This document shows, one piece after another, positions 1-8,925 of a stretch of 15,924 bases of DNA. Origin of the DNA: Cerioporus squamosus. Taxonomy: Eukaryota; Basidiomycota; Agaricomycetes; Polyporales; Polyporaceae. Position 1 is the first letter of the stretch; each line of letters starts with the position of its first letter. The position numbers and the translations under genes are program-made. Location: the NCBI GenBank assembly GCA_022592435.1, contig JABYQS010000657.1:1-15924 (forward strand), in the 5' to 3' direction. Under the pieces are notes generated by a model. That model searched no databases, was not told where the DNA came from, and saw only the letters and a list, made by a program, of their open reading frames with translations.

Positions 1-1990
1 ATGTCATCATGAGGGCGCCCTCGGAAGTCATGAGGATGCTCATTGCGGCGGTGAAGTTGAAGGTATCCGGTCATCCAGTACGAGTCTGTGACAGCAGAGG
101 ATGTTCAATACGAAGTGAATTCGCGACGGCTTGAGCATACCTGCTATTGGGCCAATGAGCACCATGGCTGCCTATACTCGTGGTATCCTCAACACCGGGA
201 GAAGATCATAGGACGAGTTGCGTGAATGCTGATCGCGAGAGGTGAGCGGGTCGGGACACGGCACGAGTGAAGAAAGCGAAGAGCAAACCGAGGACCAGCT
301 CAACCGGGAGGAGGAAGTCAACTTCGAAGGAAGTCCACTGCATACCGTCCTATTTCTCATCAAGCCCCTTCGCAAACGGATGCTATAAGGCGCGTCTGTT
401 TGCTGTAAACGCGCTCGCACGAGCGGCAGAACCTCATCATATCTCCGGGGACACATCAAGCCCGGTCTATGCGGACGAATCGTGAGGAGAGGTACGGTGG
501 CGTCGTCATAGCGATATGCACTTACGGTGGTGTTGCACGCCAACAGACAGATCCTCGTGTCGAGAAGCTTGACGTTCCGGTAGGCTGTAGCAGACCGCTG
601 CAAGAGCCTGACTAGCAAGCGTGCCACGGAGATTCCTGTCGCGTGGGGATGAGACCATGACAGATCCGGTGCTTGAGACCCCGGTGGCGTAGTTCGAGGA
701 GGAAGGGCGATACACTGTTCCAACCATAGCGTCAGTCTGCGGGGTAAGTACACGATGGCGATATGGGAATGAAGTGACTTCACCTCTGATATCGGCACAG
801 TATCCGAGGCATGAATCCCGACCAGCTCGGACAGAGGACTAAGAGAAGGGAGCCCGCACCAGCGCTACGAGTATGTACTTGCCCGCATTGGTTGATGTAC
901 ATGTACACCGCGTGGATACTCAGGGCCGCAGGACGCAGGCCGCAGTCCTGTTGGAGTACATGAGATCGCCGGAAAGACCGACTGCTCTCATGTGCAACCG
1001 TTCACATGCGCCCGAAGTTCCCGAACGTGTTTGTGGATGTCGACCTCTATCATACGAGGCATGCTGGCCTCGTAGGTGGCAGGAGGGACACATTGCGCAC
1101 CTCGTCAAACGGGAATTGACTTCGAGACGGACTGTCAGAGATCCAGTGGCCGGTCTTGTTCCGCTGCTCTTCCAGGATTGACACTGGACAGAAACCGACA
1201 TGGAGTAAAGTGAGCAATTCCAGGACCCCGCACCTCTGTTACTCACCAGTGACTGATCGGAAGAAAACGAACGCTACTGATCCGAGGACCCGTCTGCCTT
1301 GAGCTTGCCATTGATCCTAGCCGTACGGAGTCGCAGCATGTTAATAAGAGGACTTCAAGTCTCCGAACTTCATGTGGTTAAGTACGTCACTTAAGAGGGT
1401 CAAGAGCAGTGAGTCGCGACTTTGAGATGCAGCGGCCGCGGCGAAATGACGCGTCCACCAAACCGACTCGAAGCGACCCCTTCGGGTTAGGTGCGTGGCA
1501 CAGCCACTTCGGACGCGGATACGCCTCCTCCAAAGTTGACTCAGCTCCTCGACCAATCCTCGACAACGCGTCCTCCTCGAACTTCGGCCTCAGAGTCAAT
1601 ATTCAAAAGTCGTCATGGAGCAACATCAGAAAAGCTATCTGCCATGAATTGTACGCCGGAATGTGCGGACGTGCAAGACGGGCCCAGGCACTCGAATACC
1701 ACGTTGTGGACGCGTCCTGCGTATTCCGCTGTTGACGACTCACGCGAGTCGTTCTCGCAGTGATAATTGTGCCATATCGAGGTGCAGTAATATAGCCTAT
1801 GCCTTATAGGTTCTTCTACATCTGTCGACCTCGGGGCAATGTGCTGACATCCACGCCACAACGGCCATACCAGTGCTGCATGAGGCGACTTCTCATGACA
1901 AGAGCACGAAGAAATAGGCAAGTCATGACACTGCCTCTCTCCAACTCTTGCCACCATACGAGCTGATGACTCCCTCGCATGCTTCTGATG
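1..1990. other. Intergenic stretch, no supportable gene
   Basis: I see no convincing coding region here on either strand. The longest open frames (for example 172-798 on the minus strand and 1409-1735 on the plus strand) have arbitrary composition, resemble no family I know and cannot be joined by good splice sites. Three copies of ACGCGTCC lie at 1449, 1566 and 1710 in the same orientation, and a 12-bp palindrome TGTACATGTACA lies at 896-907. The right end merges into the promoter of the gene starting at 2103. Decayed mobile DNA cannot be excluded by eye. Confidence 0.5.
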
Positions 1991-2102
1991 ACGTCTATAT
2001 AAAACGGGACGGGCTACGAGCTCAGTTTCTGCAGTTTCCTCCCCGTCCCCCTCCTCCTACGCCACCGCCACCGACTAGCCTAGAGTTCACACATTTCCGA
2101 CG
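1989..2102 (+). promoter_or_regulatory. TATA promoter and 5' leader of the gene at 2103
   Basis: A near-perfect TATA element, TATATAAAA, occupies 1996-2004, directly preceded by a CRE half-type element TGACGTC at 1989-1995. It is followed by a pyrimidine-rich tract (about 2031-2080) of the kind that surrounds transcription starts in fungi. The ATG at 2103 is about 107 bp downstream of the TATA, so a start near 2030 would leave a leader of roughly 70 nt. This is the main reason to believe that the downstream unrecognised gene is transcribed. Confidence 0.65.
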
Positions 2103-3149
2103 ATGAGCTCTATGATCCCATACCACCCTCTCCGTGAAGTTATAGAGGCCTATGCTACCTTACGGCTCAGCACCCTCTGGGACCTTCGCCACGTCGATAC
2201 AACTCACCGCATCATCGTGCGGAACGCCGCCCCCGAGTTCATCCGCAAGTCAAACGCGCACTTTGCCCAGTTTCTCGTGAGCAACCCGCGCGCGTACGAG
2301 CATTGGAATCTTTGCTACAAGGTGGCTTGTCGGTGAGCTGCGTCGCTTATCACGGTCACAGCCTCAGTTTCCTGAGACAGAATGGTAAACAGCTACGCGG
2401 TTGGACACGAATCCCCAGATGGAAACAAGGAGAACGACGCTGCTCGCGCGCTCCAACTCCTAGGTTTGCACAAGATCAATGTCGCCCATCCCCGCCTCCC
2501 ACATGAGCCCAACGTTGCCTGGGAGTTCATCCATCACTCCGGTATTGATGTAAGATTTATTGCGGCAGCTCAATCCACCGCCTGCGGGATCTACATGCAG
2601 CTATACTTGATGCCGCTCGCGGAGCGTCCGCAGGAGGTTCAGCAATATCCCTTCCCTGCCCTTGCAGCGCACGTCGTCCGGTCCTTGGTCGAGGCTGTGA
2701 TATACGCTGACCATGCGTTGAAAGTGGGCTCACTCATAAGTGCCGCGGTTGTCAACGCCGGCGTAGCATTGCGAGAGCTCGACACCGAGATGCGGAAGAT
2801 CGGGTGTTCACTCGACTACAGGCAAGATTGGCTCGAGAGGGTCAACTTCGTCATAGACTGGTGGGTTAATGCCTCCCCGGAGCCCAAGGTACGCATGTTC
2901 TCATGCTATTCCAAGAGTTTGGAGTCTCATCGCCGTCCTTCTCAGAGCCCACTCGTTCTTGTTGGGAATCTTGTACCGGATTGCCTCTTCGAACAAAACG
3001 GGAGGCAGAGGCGCCTCCGCAAAGAGACCCACCACATAGTGACCGGTGCCCTACGGGACGCAAGAACGCGGTTCAAGGAAGGCGTGTATGAAGGGAGGCA
3101 ACAGGACCGTCAGCGGCAGCAACTCGGAAGCGTTATGCGCTCTCGGTAA
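2103..3149 (+). CDS. Unrecognised protein, three exons, about 313 aa
   Basis: Proposed join is 2103-2332, 2381-2888 and 2946-3149. Intron 1 (48 nt, GTGAGC...GACAG) is required because the first frame stops at the donor; it joins in phase 2 and restores an arginine codon. Intron 2 (57 nt, GTACGC...TCTCAG, phase 0) is optional: it has no stop, and retaining it gives about 332 aa. The protein is mixed alpha-helical in character, has several Trp and Tyr residues (motifs VAWEFIHHSG and VIDWWVN), and ends in a basic, Gln/Arg-rich tail after the second intron. I see no signal peptide, zinc finger or catalytic motif, and I do not recognise the family. The ATG follows a TATA box and a pyrimidine-rich leader. 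The gene converges on the MYND gene at 3683. It may be lineage-restricted; the existence of a gene is more certain than its exact 3' exon. Confidence 0.55.
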
Positions 3150-3682
3150 ATCAACCTCAGACTGCTTTCATGTCATAACATCCCGACTGGAAGTCTCATG
3201 GGCCATGGCGAGATTTCATTCGTATTTCATTCATGTTTGAGCTACTACGACCTATGACTAGTCAGTTGAGGAAGAGGCTAAACAGAGAATCAACGTGCAG
3301 GAGTGCATGAGGTCTTCGTAGCGGAGCTAGTCGAGTGTGTCGCGCGAACCCTTGCAAATAGGTGCCACGTTTGCCGTCCAAACGCGTGACGTCACGCGAC
3401 AGACGCGTCCTCGTGACAACGCGTTTGGCTCCTTCAACTTAACTTCAAGTTGTTCTTTGGTTGGTCTCGCACCTCCACTCCCTGGCGAGGCATGCAGCTA
3501 CCACCGAGTCACACATCAGGATGTTGCACTTCAAATATCGAGACGACAAGGACAGTAAAATTACTAGGAGAGGTACGGATGATAGCTGACAACTAAAGAC
3601 GTGCGTACGATAGACGAAAACCATCCATAGAATAGACTGACGTGTGTAAGGTATCGAATCCTAGACTGTTATCCGATAGTGC
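3150..3682. other. Intergenic region between two convergent genes
   Basis: This 533-bp region separates the 3' ends of the unknown gene (plus strand) and MYND gene 1 (minus strand). A short open frame at 3337-3558 is not supported by splice sites or by recognisable sequence. The only strong structure is the MCB/CRE cluster at 3378-3428, listed separately. A GGTATCGAATCC string near 3650-3661 resembles a Pol III B box, but no tRNA can be folded around it. Confidence 0.55.
3378..3428. promoter_or_regulatory. Cluster of three MCB-type sites and a CRE palindrome
   Basis: ACGCGT occurs at 3382-3387, 3403-3408 and 3419-3424. CGCGTGACGTCACGCG (3383-3398) is a perfect 16-bp palindrome containing the full CRE TGACGTCA. 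The outer arms CCAAACGCGT (3378-3387) and ACGCGTTTGG (3419-3428) form a perfect 10-bp inverted repeat. In fungi ACGCGT is bound by MBF (Mbp1/Swi6-type) complexes at G1/S genes, and TGACGTCA by bZIP (ATF/CREB) factors. Function here is inferred from motif density only. It sits between two gene 3' ends, so its target is unclear. Confidence 0.45.
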
Positions 3683-4869
3683 TCAGACAGCTTCTGAAAA
3701 GGGGGTATCAAGGGCTTCCGGGTGCGTGCTGCCCGACTTCGGCTGGCGGGGCCCACAGAAGGCTTTATGCCGCGCCCAATCCTGGTAGTGAAATCGTCTC
3801 AGCGACGCACGTATATATTCGTTGTCAGAGCCTCTCACCTTCCGCTGACAAGCCTTGCTGCAATAGCTCGGCGTATCCTCAGGCGCACAAGAGCCTGCAC
3901 ACCGTCTGAACTGGCGCGCCTTCAACGAACGGAATCCGCACGACGGCTCCGCGCACATGTAACGAGAGGGAGCCAGACGCATCTTCTCCAGGATGCGCTG
4001 TCGGACGTCGTACGCCCTCCACAGCTGCCTGTACTTCCCCTCCCCAAAGCGCTCGCCCCCACGGACGTCCTGGCCGTGTACCTCTCCGAGCTGCAGGACG
4101 ACGTCGGCGATCTCGAACGCGCCGGGAAACCGGAGGCCGTGATCGATAGCTGCGTGCGCGTCCATGACCGCGTGGAGGAGATCCGGATCCTTGAGGTATG
4201 CGGACAGAGTGCCCGCGGTGTCCTTCAGGCGGTACTTGGTGAGGTAGGCGAGCGCCGCCGCGCCGTGTGCGTGGGTGTGCTCCGTGTCGGATACGGAGAG
4301 GCTCTCCACCCGTTCGTAGGCTCCGTGGCGCTTGAGAACGATGTCGGTGAACAAGAGAGCCGCCTCTGGTTCGAAAGGAGCACCGCATCCTGTAGCACAC
4401 CTGTGACGACACCGTACTCAGTAAAGCGTCGCAGCTGGACTCGGCTTTGGAAGGGGACACACCGTGCTGCGAGCTCCAGGATGCTCTCGGCATCCGTGGC
4501 AGCCTTCGCCATGACGCTGTCTGTGGGGGTGTCGGTGATGTAACGGGCCATCCCGGGCACACACTTGCGGCAGTCAGAGCCGCACTCGTATGCGTCGTGG
4601 TATGCATCGCGTCGGAACGCCATGTAGCTCTCGAGGTTCGGAACCATGGGCACGCTCAGGCTCCCCGACGACTGGCAGCAATCGGTGCGCCAAGTTGATC
4701 CTACTGAGCAGTTACTGCTGTACGTCGTGAGAGGCTCGCATGGTGGCGGAAAGGCTGATTCCAAGGGGGAGGTAGGTTCCGGACTGGTGGGAGGAGTGGA
4801 TATATCGGAGTCGCTCAGGCTGCATGTGGACCAGTCCGGAGTAGAAGGTGTGCTGCAGTTGGATGACAT
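3683..4869 (-). CDS. MYND-type zinc-finger protein 1, 360 aa
   Basis: Proposed join on the minus strand is 4869-4413, 4365-3839 and 3781-3683 (1083 nt, in frame). The N-terminus, about residues 1-75, is a Ser/Thr/Pro-rich and probably disordered segment. The middle is helical and leads into the motif LWRAYD. The finger lies near the C-terminus: C-x4-C-x12-C-x3-C-x8-C-x3-C, then W-x2-H-x3-C after the last intron, giving all eight zinc ligands. The last intron (3782-3838, 57 nt, GTGAGA...ACCAG) interrupts the finger after CQRK in phase 0. The first intron (4366-4412, 47 nt) has a weak donor, GTGTCG; a 35-nt alternative starting at GTGTGC (4400) keeps the same frame. MYND fingers bind proline-rich peptides in transcriptional and chromatin proteins. 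No SET domain is visible, so the specific role is unknown. Confidence 0.82.
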
Positions 4870-5346
4870 CTAAAACGAGAGACTATGGTCAGTATATGGC
4901 ACGCTGGCACTGGCAGAAGCAAGGAATGAATGAAAGTTGGTATGGGATCGCGAAAGAGGTGGCACAAGGGCTCCTCCTTCCGGGCTTCGGCCACGCGATG
5001 ACGATCTCGACGGCGTCGCGTAAATATCCGAGCCCGGCAGCGCAGGTAGCCGACGTTAGCTGCCACTTTGCTGAGGCTGAGCTCAGCTCAGCCCACCGAT
5101 ACTGTGTAGCGTGGTGGCGGGATGTATCTGCATACCTGGCGAGAAACAGACATGGGCGACTTCCGAAGGTCGCATGCATACTACTACTACTGTAGCAGGA
5201 GCTAGACGAACACAATGCCCGCCGGTCGCTGCAGTGCATGTTTTGTTCCAGGTGTGTCCTCACGACATATCTCAGTAAGGACCTGAGCCGTGAAGGCCAT
5301 ACCCAAGCAAGACGAACATGGCGAGTCACGTCGCGGCTCTCACTAA

Positions 5347-5562
5347 CCTTCAAGAACAGGGTTCCAAAGTCGAGAAGCGATGTAGGACAGAGAACGCCAG
5401 TGAGAACAGGATGAACGCGAAATGCCGACGGTAGCGCAAAGTCGGAAAGCGGCGTAAGGAGGGGTGACGCTACGTAGTACGGGGTGGAGGAGCGATAGTG
5501 GGGGCAGTGTAAAGTGTCCAAGTCGAACCCGTCCACTTCGAGCTTATGTACGGTGACGGGAC
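5347..5562 (-). pseudogene. Possible exon or gene relic, minus strand
   Basis: A 72-codon minus-strand frame runs from after a TGA at about 5565 to a possible donor AAG|GTTAGT at about 5348. It is moderately rich in C or G at third positions and reads plausibly as protein (it includes VDGFDLDTL and LTGVLCPTSLLDFGTLF). It has no in-frame ATG, and I could not find convincing partner exons on either side. It could be a decayed fragment, for instance of an F-box-like gene, or chance. The family assignment is a guess. Confidence 0.15.
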
Positions 5563-6021
5563 TCCACTCGACTCAGTCACAACTTATGTCACGGCAGCCT
5601 CTCGTCGGACGGCATAGCACTTCACAAAGAGTACTCCGAGCGTAGATTGGCAGCATCGACCGCTAATAACAAAGGGGAGAGCCCGGCCGTGGGCAAAGTA
5701 AAGCGTAGGTCAAAGAGTCCCGCAGATCTGCGAGTGGCCCAGTGTGCACATACCCGTCAAGGAGAAGCCCGGGAGTGTCAAAGCGACAGCGATGCGCAAT
5801 GGCAGTGCGCGCACCGAGTCCAGTGCATTACGAGCACAAAATGAAGCATGCGGTCGATCCAAAAATCATACATCAAGGATCCCTGAGCAAAGAGCTAACT
5901 ATGCGATGTCGTATATGCTGCGTACTGGTCAACGTGAGCACGGAGTAGACAGAAAGAATACACACGCACGAATCAAGACGGGAATATGGCAAACAAGTCC
6001 CGGAATGTCCGTCTTCCGTGT

Positions 6022-6053
6022 GGCAGAACGTCTGACCGGAGGGTCAGACTGCC
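6022..6053. repeat. Stable 12-bp hairpin with one bulge
   Basis: TCTGACC (6031-6037) pairs with GGTCAGA (6042-6048) around a GGAG tetraloop. The stem continues as GGCAG (6022-6026) with CTGCC (6049-6053), leaving a four-base AACG bulge on one side. It lies about 210 bp downstream of the stop codon of MYND gene 2. Nothing else identifies its role. It may be a structured 3'-end element or a coincidence. Confidence 0.4.
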
Positions 6054-6263
6054 CTCGGTCGGGGTGCAGCCTTGACATGGCGACATCCGCACGTCTTGCA
6101 CAACGGAACATTCGGCTGAGGAAACGAGATATGTCAACAACTTCCGATCACAGAATGATTCATGCTTACCCGAGGACGACTTTTGCCAGTCATAGTTGTC
6201 CTATCGACGGACCGCTCGGCCACTGCAAACGCTCGAATGAATCTCCGGGCGCGCATATACACC

Positions 6264-7794
6264 TTAAGAATTCGACGCACAAACTTCTTGCACTAGCCGC
6301 TCTTCCAAGGGCAGCTGCCACATGCTCCTGAACGATCGCAAAAACTCGGGGCTGAACGTCTTCGTGCGTACGCGAATAATCTCGCCCTTGTGGTCTCGCC
6401 CGGGATGCGGGAAGTCGATGAAGATCTCCGGGCCATTCCACTCCGACCAGACCAGCCAGTCCGGAAGGTAGACGTTCGGATACGACGTGTCATACTTCTC
6501 GATGTCGACCCAGTTCGTGTCGCCGTCGTCGTCTGGTATCGAAGGGGCCGCTAAGCCTTGCTTGCATACATAACGGTGTACGAACCAGTGCTAGAGGCGT
6601 TCGTATCACTCAGTAGTGCCATCGCGTCGACATTCAAACATGACGTACCTTCTCCTGACAGTAGTGGCTGCAATAGTACGGCTTGACAGACTCGAGGCAG
6701 CTTCCGGCGCACTTGCGCATGGCTTTCTTGTTGACAGCCTGAACGCCGCACCCGTCCGCTGCGCAGCGGTACTGGTTAGGAGCCTTGCGGATTTTGGTGA
6801 GGCGCAACTTCTCCTGGTCCGCCTGCCAGACCAGGTAATCGTCGTACGCTCGCCACATCGATATCATCTCCTTGAAGCCTTCGATCTTCCGAAAGTCGAT
6901 GCCGAATCGCTTCTGCAGCGTCGTGAGGTAGCTGGCGATTCGGATGACGATGAACGGGATGGGGCCCTCCCAGCAGAGCATGTTGGCGTAGTAAGCTGCG
7001 TTGTTCAACCACGGACGCTCCATGATTGCGTGCAGGGATCCGTGGGGGTCGAGGCAGAATTGCGACTGGAAGTTCAGCCACGCGCACGCTGCGAGGGCTC
7101 GCTTCCGGAGCTGGAACGAGGTACCGGTTATCGTCGGAGGTTTCTTGCCATTGAGACTGAGGAGCGGGAGCTCCAGGCCGGTGAGGCCTTCCAGCAGCTC
7201 GAGGATAGCTGGAAACATCATCTCCTGTTGGGGGTCGACCTCGCAGTCGACGATGCCTCTGACACCGCCGCGAAGTGAGCACATGGGAGGACAGATGATG
7301 CACCAGAGTGACTGACCGTACTCCAAGCTCGAGCATCATGGGGCCATCGTGGACCTGCTCTCCGCGCTTCAACTTCTCGTACGGGTATTCCTGGATCCAC
7401 CGAATGGCGTCACGATAGACTTTCCGATAGTCAGGGACCTTGCGGTAGTCAAAATACAGCTCCTGCTTGAGCACAACAAGATCATCGAGGTTCGCGTACA
7501 CCGCGGGCAAGACTGGAGGCCTGTTGAAGATGACTTCGTGGATGCGAGGTATCGAATCTTCCGGCTGAGCATGTTTCGCCTTTTTGCGTCTTGTACGGTC
7601 GCGCCGCTCGATGTGCATTCTGAAGCGCGGGAGTCAGACTGGAAGCCTTCGTGCATTAGACCGTACTCACTGGCACATGCGGTCCACGATGTCCGTTGGC
7701 TGGTTAGCTGGCTGGATGACATTGTGAATTTGCGGGGAATGTTCGATGACCCGAGCGTACTTACCATCTTTTACAGCCGCGAGGTGAACAAAGT
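6264..7794 (-). CDS. MYND-type zinc-finger protein 2 (5' end unresolved)
   Basis: Supported exons on the minus strand are 7794-7671, 7619-7317, 7258-6649 and 6590-6264, ending at TAA 6264-6266 and giving at least 453 aa. The three introns between them are GT-AG, 51, 58 and 58 nt long, in phases 2, 2 and 0, with CTGAC, CTCAC and CTGAG branch-like sites. After a basic stretch (RRDRTRRKKAK) comes a long helical region, then MWRAYD, then the finger at about 6765-6564: C-x4-C-x12-C-x3-C-x8-C-x3-C and W-x2-H-x3-C, all eight ligands present. The finger is followed by about 100 residues rich in Trp, Asp and Pro, which MYND protein 1 lacks. The last intron interrupts the finger at the same place as in MYND protein 1. 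The N-terminal start is not found: a 25-nt exon at 7871-7847 would join in frame, but no ATG precedes it. The function is probably protein-protein interaction in the nucleus or cytoplasm. Confidence 0.8.
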
Positions 7795-7904
7795 CTAAGA
7801 GCACGTCAGCATACCTATATCGCCAAGCCCATACACCAGTACACACCTTTGCTCGTTGCGTAGAAAGCAAACTGGGTACGACTCACTGGGAGCGGAGCAA
7901 GTCC

Positions 7905-8107
7905 AATTGATTATAACGAGTTCGAACTCCGATGATGAATATTGTGATGGATATAATATGTTTATCATACCATTCACTAGTACCATCACACTACTACTTA
8001 TCTCTTCTTATCATTATCACTGTTATTCACTTACCTGAGCTAATAATCCCTTCTTATTGCCTATTCTCTGTTCTCAACGAGCACGTTGCTCCCGAACGGC
8101 GAGCACG
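7905..8107. promoter_or_regulatory. AT-rich, probably bidirectional promoter
   Basis: Between the 5' ends of MYND gene 2 (minus) and SYS1 (plus), the sequence changes abruptly to AT-rich (about 7905-8065). It carries TATA-like strings, for example ATATAATAT near 7951-7959. CGAGCACG is repeated at 8078-8085 and 8100-8107, just before the SYS1 ATG. On the minus strand a perfect splice donor, CAG|GTAAGT, lies at 8037-8029. It suggests that the MYND gene 2 transcript starts upstream of 8040 with a noncoding first exon, overlapping the SYS1 leader region. Confidence 0.5.
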
Positions 8108-8925
8108 ATGGCAAAGTCGTCGGGCTGGGATCCTGTTCTCATCATATCTCAGGCATGCACTTGTACGTCTGTCTATCTTGGAACTATGCTCAAGTCTCTT
8201 CCACTCTCCAGATCATCGCGATGCAAACGCTGCACTACGTGACACTTTCCCTGCTCATCCCCCCTCTCCTCGTCATGTTTGCTGAGCCGGGATCTCTGGA
8301 GTACGAAGGCGGCGCAGCCAATGTTGGTATGCCCTACGCAGATATCTCCGATTGTGGTCTGATCAAGCTTGGATAGGGATGATCATGGACTGGCGGGAGA
8401 TGGCCGGAAGACCCACATCGCGCGCACTGCCAGGCCAAGGTCCGTGGACGTCCTGGAACTCTGTATGGAGCGGGGGCAAGCAAGTGGGTCTTGGATCTGC
8501 TCAGCAAATTGGCTTCAGGAGTGTAGACCCCGTGCGATGTTGGATCATCGCGATATGCTGGATGGCGGCTTCGGCAGCAGAGTGCGTACTCTGTCTTCCC
8601 CACACCCCGCGCTATGTCCAATGAGGCGGTTCGTTCCAGCGTGTACTACCTCTACAGTCTGATCCGACGACCAAGACTCATCCTCGACTTTGCCCTCACC
8701 CTTCTCTTCAACCACCTCGTTCTCACGACGTACTACTCCGCATCGATCCCCACCTCCGTCTTCTTCTGGTTTGTCATGTGTATCAGCACCGCGGCTACCG
8801 TGGTCTTTGCGGAGCAATTGTGCGTGAAGCGGGAGATGAATGAGGGTCTGGTGGTCGCGACAGCACCCGACGGCGACGACAATGTCGAGATGGGCAGCCT
8901 GCTACGAGAGGATCGGGAGGACTAG
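8108..8925 (+). CDS. SYS1: SYS1 family Golgi membrane protein, 216 aa
   Basis: Join is 8108-8152, 8212-8326, 8377-8581 and 8640-8925 (651 nt). Sys1 is an integral membrane protein of the trans-Golgi. It recruits the acetylated Arf-like GTPase Arl3 (ARFRP1 in animals), which acts upstream of Arl1 and GRIP-domain golgins. Family hallmarks seen are WDPVLIISQ at the N-terminus followed by the first membrane helix (about 9-40), a polar lumenal or loop segment, helix 2 (about 107-128), the signature RRPRLILDF with FNHLVLTTYYS in helix 3, and helix 4 ending in VFAEQLCVKREM, then a short acidic tail. Introns 2 and 3 are ordinary GT-AG (50 and 58 nt, phases 1 and 2); intron 3 recreates an Asp codon in AAD-VYYLY. 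Intron 1 is GC-AG. The length fits fungal Sys1 proteins. Divergent from MYND gene 2. Confidence 0.93.
8153..8211 (+). other. GC-AG intron 1 of SYS1
   Basis: This 59-nt intron begins GCATGC after CAG and ends CTCTCCAG. Direct joining gives ISQ-IIAMQT, the uninterrupted arrangement expected in Sys1 proteins. The nearby perfect GT donor, GTACGT at 8163, would put the next exon in the wrong frame unless an implausible 32-nt intron were used. Confidence 0.75.

Larger units (their letters stand above)
4870..6263. other. Intergenic region between the two MYND genes
   Basis: This 1.4-kb stretch holds the 5' flank of MYND gene 1 and the 3' flank of MYND gene 2. Immediately before the MYND gene 1 ATG, on the minus strand, is a CTGAC branch-like element followed by a pyrimidine run and TTTTAG. 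That looks like an intron acceptor, but I found no good donor upstream, so a 5'-UTR intron is only possible. A coding-like segment at 5347-5562 and a hairpin at 6022-6053 are listed separately. A short CTA/CTR triplet run lies near 5179-5192. Confidence 0.5.

Noticed and set aside
172..798. 208-codon minus-strand open frame
   Set aside because: Composition is Arg/Ser/Leu-rich without motif, nothing recognisable, no neighbouring splice structure; the same stretch is also open in other frames.
3640..3665. tRNA-like B box GGTATCGAATCC
   Set aside because: The flanks do not form a T-stem, and no acceptor stem or anticodon arm can be placed at the right distances.
3722..4543. 273-codon plus-strand open frame
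   Set aside because: It is antisense to MYND gene 1, whose spliced frame carries a complete zinc finger; the open frame is a shadow of GC-rich codons.
6616..7278. 220-codon plus-strand open frame
   Set aside because: It is antisense to the central exon of MYND gene 2, with no independent support.
7742..7794. Possible 57-nt intron (GTAAGT donor at 7764) inside MYND gene 2
   Set aside because: The donor is perfect, but the segment is open, in phase and reads as natural protein (GKYARVIEHS); I kept it as coding, though alternative splicing is possible.
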